A stretch of 64,000 bases of DNA from Thuidium tamariscinum (Eukaryota > Streptophyta > Bryopsida > Hypnales > Thuidiaceae): NCBI GenBank assembly GCA_947034885.2, contig OX344756.2:8391598-8455597 (forward strand), in the 5' to 3' direction. The notes under the pieces are model-generated. The model ran no database searches. It was not told the DNA's origin and worked only from the letters and a program-made list of their open reading frames with translations. Every line of letters starts with the position of its first letter. The stretch's first letter is position 1. Position numbers and translations under genes: made by a program. Positions 11,600 through 22,052 of the stretch are shown here, piece after piece.

Positions 11600-12453
11600 C
11601 GGGGATGCTATTTTGGGAGCTTGCGAGCGTGAGCTTGTGAGCTTGTGAGCCTAGAATTTTTGGTGAAATTTTTAGTGATTTTTAGGGCATGGACCTATTA
11701 CCGTGCTTTAAGAATTTCGGATTTTAATATCTAGTATCCCCCTCATGAGATTTGAAATTTGTGACTTTCAAAACTTTTTTTTTCAAAACTTTTTTTCAAT
11801 TTTTTTCAATTTTTTTTGAAGTCCTTGTTTTATTTTTCAAATTTTTTTTGCAACTCCATCACCCTTCAAAACCCCTCTTGATATTGAAAGGGTTTGGAAG
11901 TAGAGGGCTTTAGAACTTTCAAAACTTTTTTTTTCATTTTTTTTCAACTTTTTTTTCTTTTTTTCCAACTATGTTACTAGTTCATTTTTGTTGCGACTTT
12001 TCACCCTCGAAAACCTTCTCTCGGTACCGAGAGATCAATTTGAAGGTGATAAAATCGGGGGAAAAAACAAAACAACCCCCCCCCCCCCCTTTCTTTTTTT
12101 CATGACTCCATCACCCTCAAAAAACCCTTGTTAGATTCTGGATTTTGAACCTCAAAAAAAAATTCAAAAATTCAAATTTTTTTTGGAAGGTATTGAGAGG
12201 CTCTTTAGAGATAGTAGGGTTTGAAATTTTAAAATACATCAACCACATTTCCACGTTCATAAGTCCACGGTCATAGGTCCATGGTCATAAAGTTGAAATT
12301 TTATTATAAATAGATTTTTTTTAAATGACTTCACTTTCTTTTTCCCTTGGCTTAAGAAATTCACAGTTTTTTTTTGTTAATTCTCTAGGCTCAAAAAACC
12401 TATGCTCATTGCTCGCAAGCTCATGCTTTTAGGCTCACAAACTAGCGTCGTTG
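11600..12453. mobile_element. Mutator-like non-autonomous element, 854 bp, 9-bp TSD
   Basis: The 9-bp sequence TTGGCAAGT occurs directly before (11591-11599) and after (12454-12462) this segment. The left end is CGGGGATGCTA and the reverse complement of the right end is CAACGACGCTA. They align without gaps and share GAYGCTA. Both continue into blocks of GTGAGC/GCGAGC subterminal repeats (11617-11655 and about 12405-12440). A 9-bp duplication is diagnostic of Mutator-type insertion. The interior is poly-T-rich with a 14-16 bp C run near 12075 and no coding frame. Confidence 0.7.
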
Positions 12454-12536
12454 TTGGCAAGTGAAAGCATGTTCCAATGCACCAAAGAACGCAGGAATTG
12501 GATACCGTATGCAAAAGTTATTAATAGTCAAAGTCT

Positions 12537-12618
12537 GTTCCTGAAAGCGCCATTTACAGTCTCTGAACATGACTGATTTCGGAAATGTATGTGCACTGTA
12601 GATGGCGCTTTTAGGAAC
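12537..12618. repeat. Short hairpin (GTTCCTRAAAGCGCCATYTACAG arms)
   Basis: Left arm GTTCCTGAAAGCGCCATTTA pairs with the right-arm complement GTTCCTAAAAGCGCCATCTA (two mismatches), across a short loop of about 40 bp. It could be a small MITE or a structured RNA locus. No clear target duplication was seen. Confidence 0.55.
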
Positions 12619-12654
12619 CGGGCGCTTTTGGGTGTACCCACCTTACATGAGGAA

Positions 12655-13250
12655 GGTCATTGCAAGAAACACCAACCACTTTTGTTGCACTTTGCAAAAT
12701 TTGTTCTTGTCCAATGCTATAACTTTTGATTGATGAATCCAATGCCCAAACCAAAAAAGCTATTTCTATAGTTTTTGATTGCAATCATATTCTATATTTT
12801 TCAGAATTTAAAAAAAATCATCTTATATTTAAAAGTTATTTTCGTTAATTTGTCACACTTTTAAGATTAGAGTTTTTTTATACAATTTATTAGTTTAAAT
12901 TAATTATTTTTGGTTGAAATTTCTGTGGTATGTTTTTGTAGTAGGTATACATGTCCCTATTAAAGGGCATCTAAAAAAACATTATTTTATGACCTCTACA
13001 TTAGTGCAAACAGGCCTCCCTTGCACGTACACTTCAAAACATTAGAAATGATTTTGAACTCATTTTCTCAGTCAAACCTCATCACCATAAAGTCTTCTCA
13101 AATGGCTAATTTTTAGTTTTATTCAAAAAAAAAATTCTATTTTTTACAAATTAAAATGTCAATGTATGCATTTTCTTTAGTACCCGCTTTAGTAGAATTC
13201 AATGTCCAAGATGATGTCCTAGAAAATGCATACATTCAGATTTTAGGTCA
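12655..13250 (+). mobile_element. GGTCATTGCAAGAAACACC-family transposon, copy C (right end lost)
   Basis: The left end, GGTCATTGCAAGAAACACC, matches the ends of the elements at 45048-45776 and 52262-52989. The interior aligns to 45048-45776 in order: 'ctataacttttg', 'tatttttcaga', 'cttatatttaaaa', 'caaatggctaatttttagtt' and 'ttttacaaattaaaatgt'. The expected right end is absent. The homology fades just before the LTR-like sequence that starts at 13258, which may have truncated it. Confidence 0.7.
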
Positions 13251-13257
13251 AAAGTAA

Positions 13258-13811
13258 TGTGAAATTAGGGGATTTGGCCCCTAATGGCCGTGGGGAATGC
13301 ATCGGGAACATGTGGGGAACTTTGAGAGTACATGGGAGTAAAGTACATCTCAAAAAACAAGAAGATGTAAGCCCAAGTGTTTGGGAGTAAGTAAATTTGA
13401 ATTTGAAGTAAAAAATACGTGGGAACACATGGAAATAAGTCCCATGTGAGAACTTGTAGATTTTGGGAAGACAAAAGTAGGTAAATTACAAGTTTTTGTA
13501 AGGGTTAGGTGGGATTTGAATTCTAAATTCAAATTATATAGATCTTAAGTAGATAATTAGATTTGGAGAATGATCACATGTACAGCTAAGCTTTATTGGT
13601 CAATCTAGTTTTTCTTAGTAGATTAAGGGGGGGGAATGCTACCTTTTGGATATAAAAGGGGCAACCATTCTCCCCTTGTTTTTTTTCTCTCTCTCTCTCC
13701 CCTTCCCTCCGTATATTATTTTAGAAACTAAAACATGTATGGTATTCAAATAATAGAACCTTGTTCCAAGGATTACTCACAAAATCTCTTGATTATTTAC
13801 AATACCCAACA
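13258..13811 (+). mobile_element. Probable LTR (solo, or 5' end of a deleted retrotransposon)
   Basis: The segment begins TGTGAAATTAGGGG and ends CCCAACA (TG...CA). It contains a TATA-like box TATAAAAGGGG at 13651 and a CT-rich tract after it (13681-13712), matching LTR promoter layout. It is followed by GGGTATTAACACTC, which resembles a degenerate primer-binding site of the TGGTATCA... type. No internal coding region or second LTR follows. No 5-bp duplication was found. An ordinary promoter cannot be excluded. Confidence 0.45.
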
Positions 13812-13905
13812 GGGTATTAACACTCAAAAGAGCATCCACCCACCTTCCTTGACACCTACCAATAAGGAATGATACGGTGGAATAATGTGTTTTTTCTAAA
13901 ACACA

Positions 13906-14120
13906 CACTAGTAGAAATCCCCATTTAATGTAACAAAGCCTAATTTTTCTTGACGGATTTTGCTAGGCATCAAAAGTAAAACCCGTGTTCTTATGTCAGC
14001 ATTGATGTTGTGTTGAACGTTTTTGTTGACATAAAAACATAGGTTGTTACTTTTGATGCCTAGCAAAATCCGTCAAGAAAAATTAGGCCTTGTCAGATTC
14101 AACGGGGGTTTCTACTAGTG
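13906..14120. mobile_element. CACTA-type MITE, 215 bp, 3-bp TSD
   Basis: The ends are CACTAGTAGAAATCCCC and GGGGGTTTCTACTAGTG. ACA flanks both sides (13903-13905 and 14121-14123), the 3-bp duplication expected for CACTA (En/Spm) transposons. The interior is itself a long inverted repeat: about 45 bp from 'gcctaatttttcttgacgga' re-occurs as its complement before the right end. The transcript would fold into a near-perfect hairpin. No coding capacity. Confidence 0.9.
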
Positions 14121-14554
14121 ACAAATTAATCTATGGGTAGTGTACACAACTTATATTAAGTACTGTACTACCACTACACCTCCATAGTACCGTGATGGCT
14201 ACCCACGTCCACAAATTCCATCATCACTAGACCTTGGTCAAGGACTGTTCTTCTTTTTCCTCAGTCAATTAAGGACTTGCAACGGTTGTTTAGTACTGCT
14301 AACTAGGCTTTCCGTTAAGCAAATCACTGCCCTGCTGTGAAGCTAATGACTGCTCCGATCAGCCCATGCACCACACTACGTGATTGCCACTAAATTAGCT
14401 TTGATCAGTTGATTTACTCACTTAGAGCATTCACATTTGACTTGAATGCATTTGCAAGTAGCTGAAGCACGAGATAGGGAGTAAAGATGTGGTGATCCAC
14501 TCAAGTAGTATCGATCCAACATGATGGATGATTCTACCATGATTGGACAGGTTC

Positions 14555-14556
<2 letters not shown>

Positions 14557-14636
<80 letters not shown>
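14557..14636. repeat. (TTA)n microsatellite, about 26 units
   Basis: An uninterrupted run of TTA/ATT trinucleotides of about 80 bp. On the minus strand it produces a spurious poly-asparagine frame, which is not a gene. Confidence 0.95.
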
Positions 14637-15930
14637 TGATTTCACATTGTTCCTACTTCGTGTCAGCTTGTAGCGTTATGTTGCTCAATTCATGCAAAGA
14701 ATAACAACTGGGGTTTAATTGAAGACACCTTGCATACGTATTTTTAACAAACTACTTGTCTTTGGGGATACATGGGTGCAAGTGAGATTACCCCCCCTGA
14801 ATTGGGCGTCGGAAGTTGCTTCTAATATTCCACGAAGAAACTTTCCCTAATTCCTAGGACAACAATCTGCCGAGGAGTTGGCTTTGTTAGTTTGCATTGG
14901 AATTTGCATATATATATATATAATTGAGAGTGTTGGCACTGATACTACCAACTACAATATTTAGGCTCAATTGAATGGAATCAAGTAGTTATGACTTAAC
15001 TAACATGCTATAATCGATAGAATTGGGATTATGTCCTCCCATCAGTTAAAGACCACTACTCTACTAACTGATTTGATACAACATGTACTAAAACCAAATA
15101 GAGGTCTCAAACTTGGTTACATTACATTTTTTTGAAGAAAAATGGACAATTCTTCTCGTATTAAATGTTAGGAAATGAGCGATGCTTGAGTACCGATGTG
15201 AATTTTTTTGAAAGTGACTAGTAATGGGATGTTGAGTAACTGTCTTCTCTCTCTCTTTCATTCTCCATTTTTGGAGGTAGACTCTCTTTTTCTCTCCCTA
15301 CATTTTGAGGGAAGTACTATTAGGCCCAAGTTATGGTGGATTTTCTTGGCTTGTAATGCTAATAAGCCTTTGATAGTTTTACTTGGATTTTTACACTCTT
15401 GGGCACTTTTTGTTGGCACCTTGGAGACTTGATACCCCCCCCAAGCTTGTGTGGTACTTTATAAAGACCTTGTTGTGGAACTTTGTGTGTTGTGGGTCAG
15501 TTGAGAGTTGTTATGGGAGAGATTGTGAAATTGAGGGGTGACTTGGGAAGTAACTTATGAGAGTATGCCACTTTTTGTGTAACCTTATCTTTTCCCTCTT
15601 CTCTTATTCATGATAATATAGTGGTCCCATTGGAGACAACAAAGCTATGGATTCCGTAGGTTACTAGTAGACCAAAAGTCTTAGTCAAGTGTCAAAATTA
15701 CCACTTTCACGGCAAAGCTTTGAACCCCTAAAGTCTTAGCGGGGTGTCAAAAGTAAACATCCTTGAGCAAGTCTCAACGTTTAGTTTCCAACACATTTGG
15801 AAACTAATTCAACGTTTAGCTTTCAACAAATTAGTGCTAATTAGTTCTTTGAGGTAGATAGGTGCTAGGCTCATAAATTTAGCTTAGCCTTGCATAGTTA
15901 ATTAGAAGTTAGAATATTGCATTCAACCCT
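14637..15930. other. Gene-free stretch, possible decayed LTR
   Basis: No supported gene. The 74-residue frame at 15208-15432 shows no motif. Around 15460-15640, a TATA-like 'ctttataaagacc' is followed by 'cttttccctcttctcttattcatgataatata', an arrangement reminiscent of plant LTRs. No partner repeat or boundary was found. A dinucleotide (AT) run lies at about 14910-14924. Confidence 0.3.
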
Positions 15931-15934
15931 CAAC

Positions 15935-16110
15935 TCCCCAGTCCAGGCCGTGAGTCTCCAGCCCAGCCAGAGTTCCCCCCAGTCCATGCCGTGAGCCTCC
16001 AAGCCAACCAGAGTTCTCCCTAGTCTAGGTCGTAAGCCTCCCAATCCAGCTGAAGTTCCCCTCAAACCAGTCAAAGCCTCCTTAGCCCAACCAAGACGAA
16101 ACCTCAACCG
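15935..16110. repeat. GC-rich diverged tandem repeat (about 42-44 bp unit)
   Basis: At least three to four units of the type 'CCAGTCCAGGCCGTGAGCCT' followed by 'CCAGCCCAGCCAGAGTTCCC', each somewhat diverged. The GC content contrasts sharply with the AT-rich surroundings. The open minus-strand frame across it is a by-product of the repeat. Confidence 0.75.
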
Positions 16111-16231
16111 AGGTCGGGTTGCTTAATTGGGGCTAAGCCGGGTATTGGGTTGCTTAATCAAGGTCCAAGGGTCAGGCTGCTTGATCGAGGTCTAGGGATT
16201 GGGGCTGCTATATGGGGTCCAAGAGTAGATA

Positions 16232-16442
16232 GAAATTAGGAACAAAGCAAATTAATTAGAGGGAATAGTTTAGGGGTAGTTTAAAAATTAGGAACAAAGC
16301 AAAACAATTAGAGGGAATAGTTTAGGGGTAGTCTAGAAATTAGGAATAAAGCAAAATAATTAGATGGAATAGTTTAGAGATAGTTTAGGAATTAGGAAAC
16401 AAGCCAAATAATTAGAGGGAATAGTTGGGAAGTAGTGTAGGG
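16232..16442. repeat. Tandem repeat, about 52-bp unit x 4
   Basis: Four successive copies of a unit running 'aattaggaacaaagcaaa', 'taattagagggaatag', 'tttaggggtagtttag', with a few substitutions per unit. It lies directly downstream of another tandem array. Confidence 0.85.
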
Positions 16443-16654
16443 GTTAGAAACCAACTAATTCAAACAAAGGAGGAGCATGGACCTGGCATGGAATGAAGGG
16501 GAAGGGGACCCGGAGGGTGCCGCCATAGTGCCACACACGTATTGGAGGTAGGTTCCTAACTCTAACTTTTCTCTTTTGATTTAAGTGGTTTATGCAATTA
16601 GGAAGTAATTAGGAGGAAGGGACTAGTGGCCTAATCACAATTAGGAACCGGAGA

Positions 16655-16965
16655 TTAGCAAATATAGAAGAGAATAGAAGAACAAACACATAGAATAAAT
16701 TAGAGGAACAAATACATAAAAGAGATTAGAGGAACAACCACGTAGGGGTAGATTAGAGAACAAATATGTAGAAATAGATTAGAGGAATAAATAAATACAC
16801 ATAGAGCAGAAGGAAAAATACTTATGCGTAGAATAGAGGGATAAAATACCTACATGTAGAGTAGAGGGATACAATACATAAAAGTAGAATAGAGGGATAA
16901 AATACCTACACATAAAGTAAAGTAGGAAGAAATACCAAGAATTAGAATAGGAAAGCAAGTACATA
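16655..16965. repeat. Irregular purine-rich tandem array
   Basis: About ten diverged units containing 'agattagaggaacaaatacata' or 'agaatagagggataaaatac', with a variable spacing of about 30-35 bp. It continues the strongly A/G-biased character of 16232-16442 and may derive from the same expansion process. Confidence 0.65.
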
Positions 16966-17601
16966 GAGATAACATCAAGGGATAAAACATATAGGATAGA
17001 ATAGAAAGGAACAATCGCTTAGAAGAAAGTAGAATGAGCTAAACACCTGAAGCAAAATAGGAAGAATGTTCTAGGTAGGAGCAACTTACGCATTAAAATA
17101 GGTAGGATAGCAAAAGATCCATTGCTTGGATTTGACGCTTAGACACACATAGGAGTTAGAATGTTATAGAACTCGATTGTGATTGCTTGATTCCAAGGGT
17201 AGAAATAAAGCGCCTACAACATCATAACAATTTTTTCTTATTTTCTTATAGTACTATCTCCTATAAGTACACTCTCTCAATATATCTATTGAAAACCTTG
17301 TTAGCCATATTAGTTGCAGAGGTGATATTGTTACGTTGTTTCTCACGTCAAACTATTGATCGATAAGCACTATAGATTGGGTTGTTCACCTTAGTAATTT
17401 TGAACTCACAAATATACTAATTAGGATTGAATCCTCTAGGAAACTCATAATGGGTGCTTCGTTTTGCAAATACTCTATTACAACATTCATTGGAGTCTAT
17501 GATTCAATTTTCTTGCACTTTTGTAGAATCTTTAATCTCACATTTGCACTTGGAGGGATTTTAGAGGGGGTTTTGAAACCAAATTTGTTGCAAAGTAATT
17601 G

Positions 17602-17834
17602 AGTGATCAACCCATGTTCACTAAAATCCAAACCTTGTTATACTCATTCCAATTAAATTGTCACCTAAGAAAAGATCCCCACTAACTGACCATATTGATT
17701 TATAGTAAAGATATGCCCATAGGTATATGGAAAGGGATTGTACCATTGAAAAGATTATAACAATTATTCAAAGAAATTTTTCAAACTTTAGGAGGCCATA
17801 TTTAAGGCTCTAGCTAGGGCACTATGGGGTTCAA
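17602..17834. mobile_element. Diverged relative of the 7447-7688 TTAA element
   Basis: Interior sequence aligns with 7447-7688 in order: 'caacccatgttcac.aaaat', 'actcattcca', 'ggtatatgg/ctccatgtg', 'gtaccattgaaaa..attataac', 'gaggccatattt' and 'ggcactatggggtt' against 'ggcgctcaggggtt'. The right terminus keeps GGGGTT, but both TTAA sites have decayed. It is an old copy. Confidence 0.7.
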
Positions 17835-20093
17835 TAATCGCTTGATTGTTAAAATTGTACCTTTAATCAAAGATAAAAGCTTCACCCCAATGTCTACACT
17901 CTACACTCACTCTTGATGTCTAGTCTTTATGGGTTTCCATATTTGTTTGAACGCTAAATTTTGGAATTTCTTCTAGCACTAGTAGATTATCTACTAGTTG
18001 AAGTAAGTATTTTTGTATGTTTAAAGATGTGTGTAGTATTGAAATTTTTTTGTTAGATTTTGTCATTTGATAATTTATTGGTCAATAGTTGATGTAAGGA
18101 TTAAAAGGAATTAGGGTCAAGTAGTCATTAGCTTCTTAGAATTGTGGTTGGACACTTAGAAGCAAGAATAATTGGTTCCTTGTCTTTTTCTTAGTTCATG
18201 CCTTTATAGTGGATTTGAGGTGTCGGATGCACTTTGGGACTAAGTTGTATGTTTTTTGATAAGTTATTATTGAAGGAAACATTGATGTGAGGAGTTTTTG
18301 GTTTAAGTTGTGATGATATATTGGACAAAGAAATTTTTCAAAATTTTGGAAAGAAATTTTTGGATATTTGATCTACTATCATATCAATTTTGAGATCTAG
18401 ATTTATTTGATAAAAGAAAGTGATATGAGACTTCAATAAAGATGTTCTTAGGATCTAAGATTGCCAAGAAGGGTATATTTGAGAGCTTTAATCTTTAAAG
18501 GATGATCTAGTGTCCGTGGAAATTGTGCATTTTGGTACCGTGTGACACCATCTACTTTGAAAAAGCCAAAAATACTCATTGAAAGTCCAAGCATTGTAGA
18601 AGATCTTTCCTTTCCACCCCTAATACCAAGGATGAAAAGTTACTCTTCTATTGTATAAGGAATAATTCTATTCATTCAAAGGACTCCAAGCGTTCGCGGC
18701 ATCATTTAAGGATTAATGTTATGAAAATTTCGCCATATGACTATAAAATTTAGAAAGTATCTTAAAAATTACATACTAAATATCAAAATTTTTATTGGAA
18801 TAGATATGGGATCTACAAGTTATGCACACAATACAATTGGGTTATTGACGCATGACTTGGCAAAAAGTCAATAGTGGTAAAATATTTACCAAAATTAGAC
18901 AACATCTTCAATTGAGATAAATATTGGTATGCGAGTATTTGAATAGTTGATCTATGTTGCAAAAAGGTTTCAAGACATTTAGGATGCCTATACAATATTT
19001 ATATGAGGTTGAAGATAGTTATATCAAATTTAAGGTTATTGTCCAAAGGGTTAAAAAGGCAATAATGGGAAAATGTCTAGCTAAGTTGTAAAGTATTTTA
19101 CTTTTGAATGAAAATTGATATGTTAGTGCTTAAATACTTGATTTAATTTGTGGAAAATTTCCAAAACATTTGGAGTGATTTTGCATCATTTAAGCAAGGC
19201 CAAAGATAATTATAGTAGTTTCTAATTATTCATATCAATTATAAGATAGGGATTTGGAAAAAAGAAATTTGGAAATAAGCTTAGGATTATTTAGGAGTAT
19301 TAAGGGTATAAAGAAATTATATGCAAAGCATTTCTACATCACAATCTTTGTGCTATTTGATAGACTTATACACACAACCTTGTAACACCAATAACCTTCA
19401 ATCGTCATATAGGTGACTGGGCGTTATTGGCAGCACAAAAAATAGTTTTTTTTTGTATTTTTAATTCAAAATATATTTTATTTGTAGAAATATAGAAATA
19501 ATTACTAATAGACCAAGTAATTTTTTTAAATGTGGAGTTTTTCTTATCATTCAATCAAAAAGATTTTTATTTAAATCCAAATTGGTGATTAAATCACCAT
19601 TACAATTTGTTCACTAAAAGCATCCCATTCCTTTAATATCTCAACAACTATGATGTTAAAAAATTTCTCTATGTATATTCAAAACTACATATCTTCTCCA
19701 CTAATTCATGAACACTTCATCTTTCAACAAATTCTCTCTGATTAAAACATCAACATCTCTCACTTTGTAATCTCTATACTAACATCCAAACTTCATATAC
19801 AAATCTCACAAAGACTTACACTCACAAATGAACAAAATTACACAATCAACTTGGACCGAGACATGCACTAAGTTCCCCTCAAAGTAAGTGAAAACAAAAA
19901 ATCCAACTGAACTAACTAGTAGGAAGTTGGACCTGGCTTGGCAATTATCTCTAAAGCCAGACTATCCAACCACCTATTGACTATTGATTTGAAACTTTGA
20001 GTATTGAATTCTAATTGGACTCACTTTTACAATTAAGTTGGATCCACTTAACCTATTCATCTAAGGCTAGACTCTACCTTGGCATTAATCTCA
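17835..20093. other. Gene-free AT-rich stretch
   Basis: No coding region was recognised on either strand. The longest open frame (18813-18995, minus) has no motif. No clear repeat structure was seen. Confidence 0.45.
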
Positions 20094-20101
20094 AATATTA
20101 C

Positions 20102-20399
20102 CCCGGGGAGGACACTTCTTGTATATTTGGGGGACCCACGTGCGGCAGTGGGGTATTTTTAGGGGGGCTATCAATTACTTGTAATCATTACTTGGCAACA
20201 TTAAAAGAGCCCCTATATTATCATAAAGCGGAAAAATCAGCCATATTATCATCCCTATTTTATTTTTAAAACACTTTGCCTTTTTAATGTCCCCTATTTT
20301 ATATGTAAATGTCTTATAAAATTTACCTAAGATTATTTAAATGTATCCTATATTCCGCCGCACGTAGGTTATTAAAAAACGGGAAGTGTCCTCCCCTAG
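20102..20399. mobile_element. hAT-like MITE, 298 bp, 8-bp TSD
   Basis: AATATTAC is present immediately before (20094-20101) and after (20400-20407) the element. The left end is CCCGGGGAGGACACTTC and the right end complement is CTAGGGGAGGACACTTC, with a second conserved block AC.YACGTGCGGC inside each arm. An 8-bp duplication with C.NGGGG ends fits the hAT superfamily. The short open frames across it are not genes. Confidence 0.85.
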
Positions 20400-20407
20400 A
20401 ATATTAC

Positions 20408-22052
20408 TCCAAATTGATTAAGACTAGAATTAGACATTTGAATACAAAAAGTAAAACTATCTTACCGCAAAGAAAAGAAAAAGCACACCTAATTGTACGT
20501 CCAAAAACCAAAAATAAACCCAACTAGTATATCTATAAAACTTCAACAATCAACTCACCAAATTTATTTAATTTAAACAAAAAATTGATCTTGGTTTTTA
20601 AATTGTATACCTAAAGTTTTGGATTGTTCTATTTCAGCCAAGAAGATGATAGTTTTGAGAAGATTAAAATTAGAGGCAATTGTTGAATGTTTTTCCTTAA
20701 AAACAAACAAATTGAAAATCTTTTTTTAAATCAATTTTTCATATGTGTAAAAATTTTGAAAGCAAAAGTTGTAGATTGCTTGGTATGATATTTCTACTAT
20801 TTAGATTAGAAAATTTCAATTATATACTTGAGTTTTTAGCAATTTAATATTTTCATTATAATATATCCTTCTATATAATATTTTTATGAGTGAGTTTGAA
20901 GGGCCCATAGTAAGTTTAATTTTTGTGCAATCCTTTTTTTTTGTCAAGATAGTGCATGTTTTCTTTGTAGAACTTAGAGTATCACATTTTTTTGATGATT
21001 TTCTTGAAAGATGAAAAACACTTTTGGTGGAATAGTTTAGAAGACATTCTACATGATTTCAACACTATGATCTTGTAATGTGTGAGGTTTATTTTCTTGA
21101 AATTTTATGAAACTATACCATAATAACTTAAATTAATACAGATCTTATAATTATATCTATAAAAAAAAGAATGAATAATTATATAATAAGTTTTAGCATT
21201 TGAAAGGTGATGTTGAGCAATTTTTGGTCAAATCACATGAAGAAGTTTAATTAGTGGTGAGATTCCATTTAAAAAAAAAAGTCAATTGTAAAAGGAGGTG
21301 ATATTTATTTATAAATATGAATATGCATTTCAAATGTAGTGTAGAAGTAAAATTTTGTACTTCTAAAAAGAGCCTTGAAATAGGATCTAAATATATCATA
21401 TATGTAAAGTTAAATAGACTAGTTTTACAATCAAAATAGAAGTTTGTATCATGTCTTGCAATAAACAAAAATTCATAGTTTTGCTTAATCATATATGTAG
21501 TTCCTTTTAGTCATTTTAATGAAGTATATTGAAGCCTTTTATCAAGTTTTAATGGAGTCTTAAATTAGATTGAAAAGTAATTTAAAGTAGATTAAAAATG
21601 AAGAAGTTGAAAAGTGATCAATAAGATTGAAGATAAATTCAAATGCCCCAGCTTAATTAGTTCTACTGAATTGATAGATAGAAATTGTGAATATTAATTG
21701 ACGTGTTTAAGTATGATAACAAATCCTGTTAAATTTCTCACAAAAAGTGTTTTCTTAATTAGAAACTTTAGAAATTTGGAACAAACCAAATCTATATTAA
21801 GTTGATAAAATTAAATATGTTATACACAATTCTTTGAGTGAAGCTATATCAAACATTATTGTCAATTTGTGGGTTGGTTTTTTGAAATATAATTTACTAA
21901 AGAACCTGTATTTTTATTCAACAATAACATACAAAAAATAGCACCAATTTTGAAGTTATATATGAGGAAAAATTTGGTATATATACGAGCAATCTTCAAA
22001 AATCAATATCATATAAGTGATTCATTATCACTTTAAATTTGTTCAATACTTA
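20408..22052. other. Gene-free stretch downstream of the NDB gene
   Basis: AT-rich, with no supported coding frame. The last few hundred bases next to 22053 probably include the 3' UTR of the minus-strand dehydrogenase gene. No polyadenylation signal could be chosen over the AT-rich background. Confidence 0.4.

Noticed and set aside
13243-13532. Three overlapping minus-strand frames of 60-69 codons
   Set aside because: They lie within the LTR-like segment, in overlapping frames, and have no conserved motif.
14418-14645. 75-residue minus-strand frame with poly-asparagine
   Set aside because: It is the translation of the (TTA)n microsatellite, with no coding signal around it.
15898-16107. 69-residue Gly/Leu/Trp-rich minus-strand frame
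   Set aside because: Product of the GC-rich tandem repeat. Its repetitive sequence follows the DNA period.
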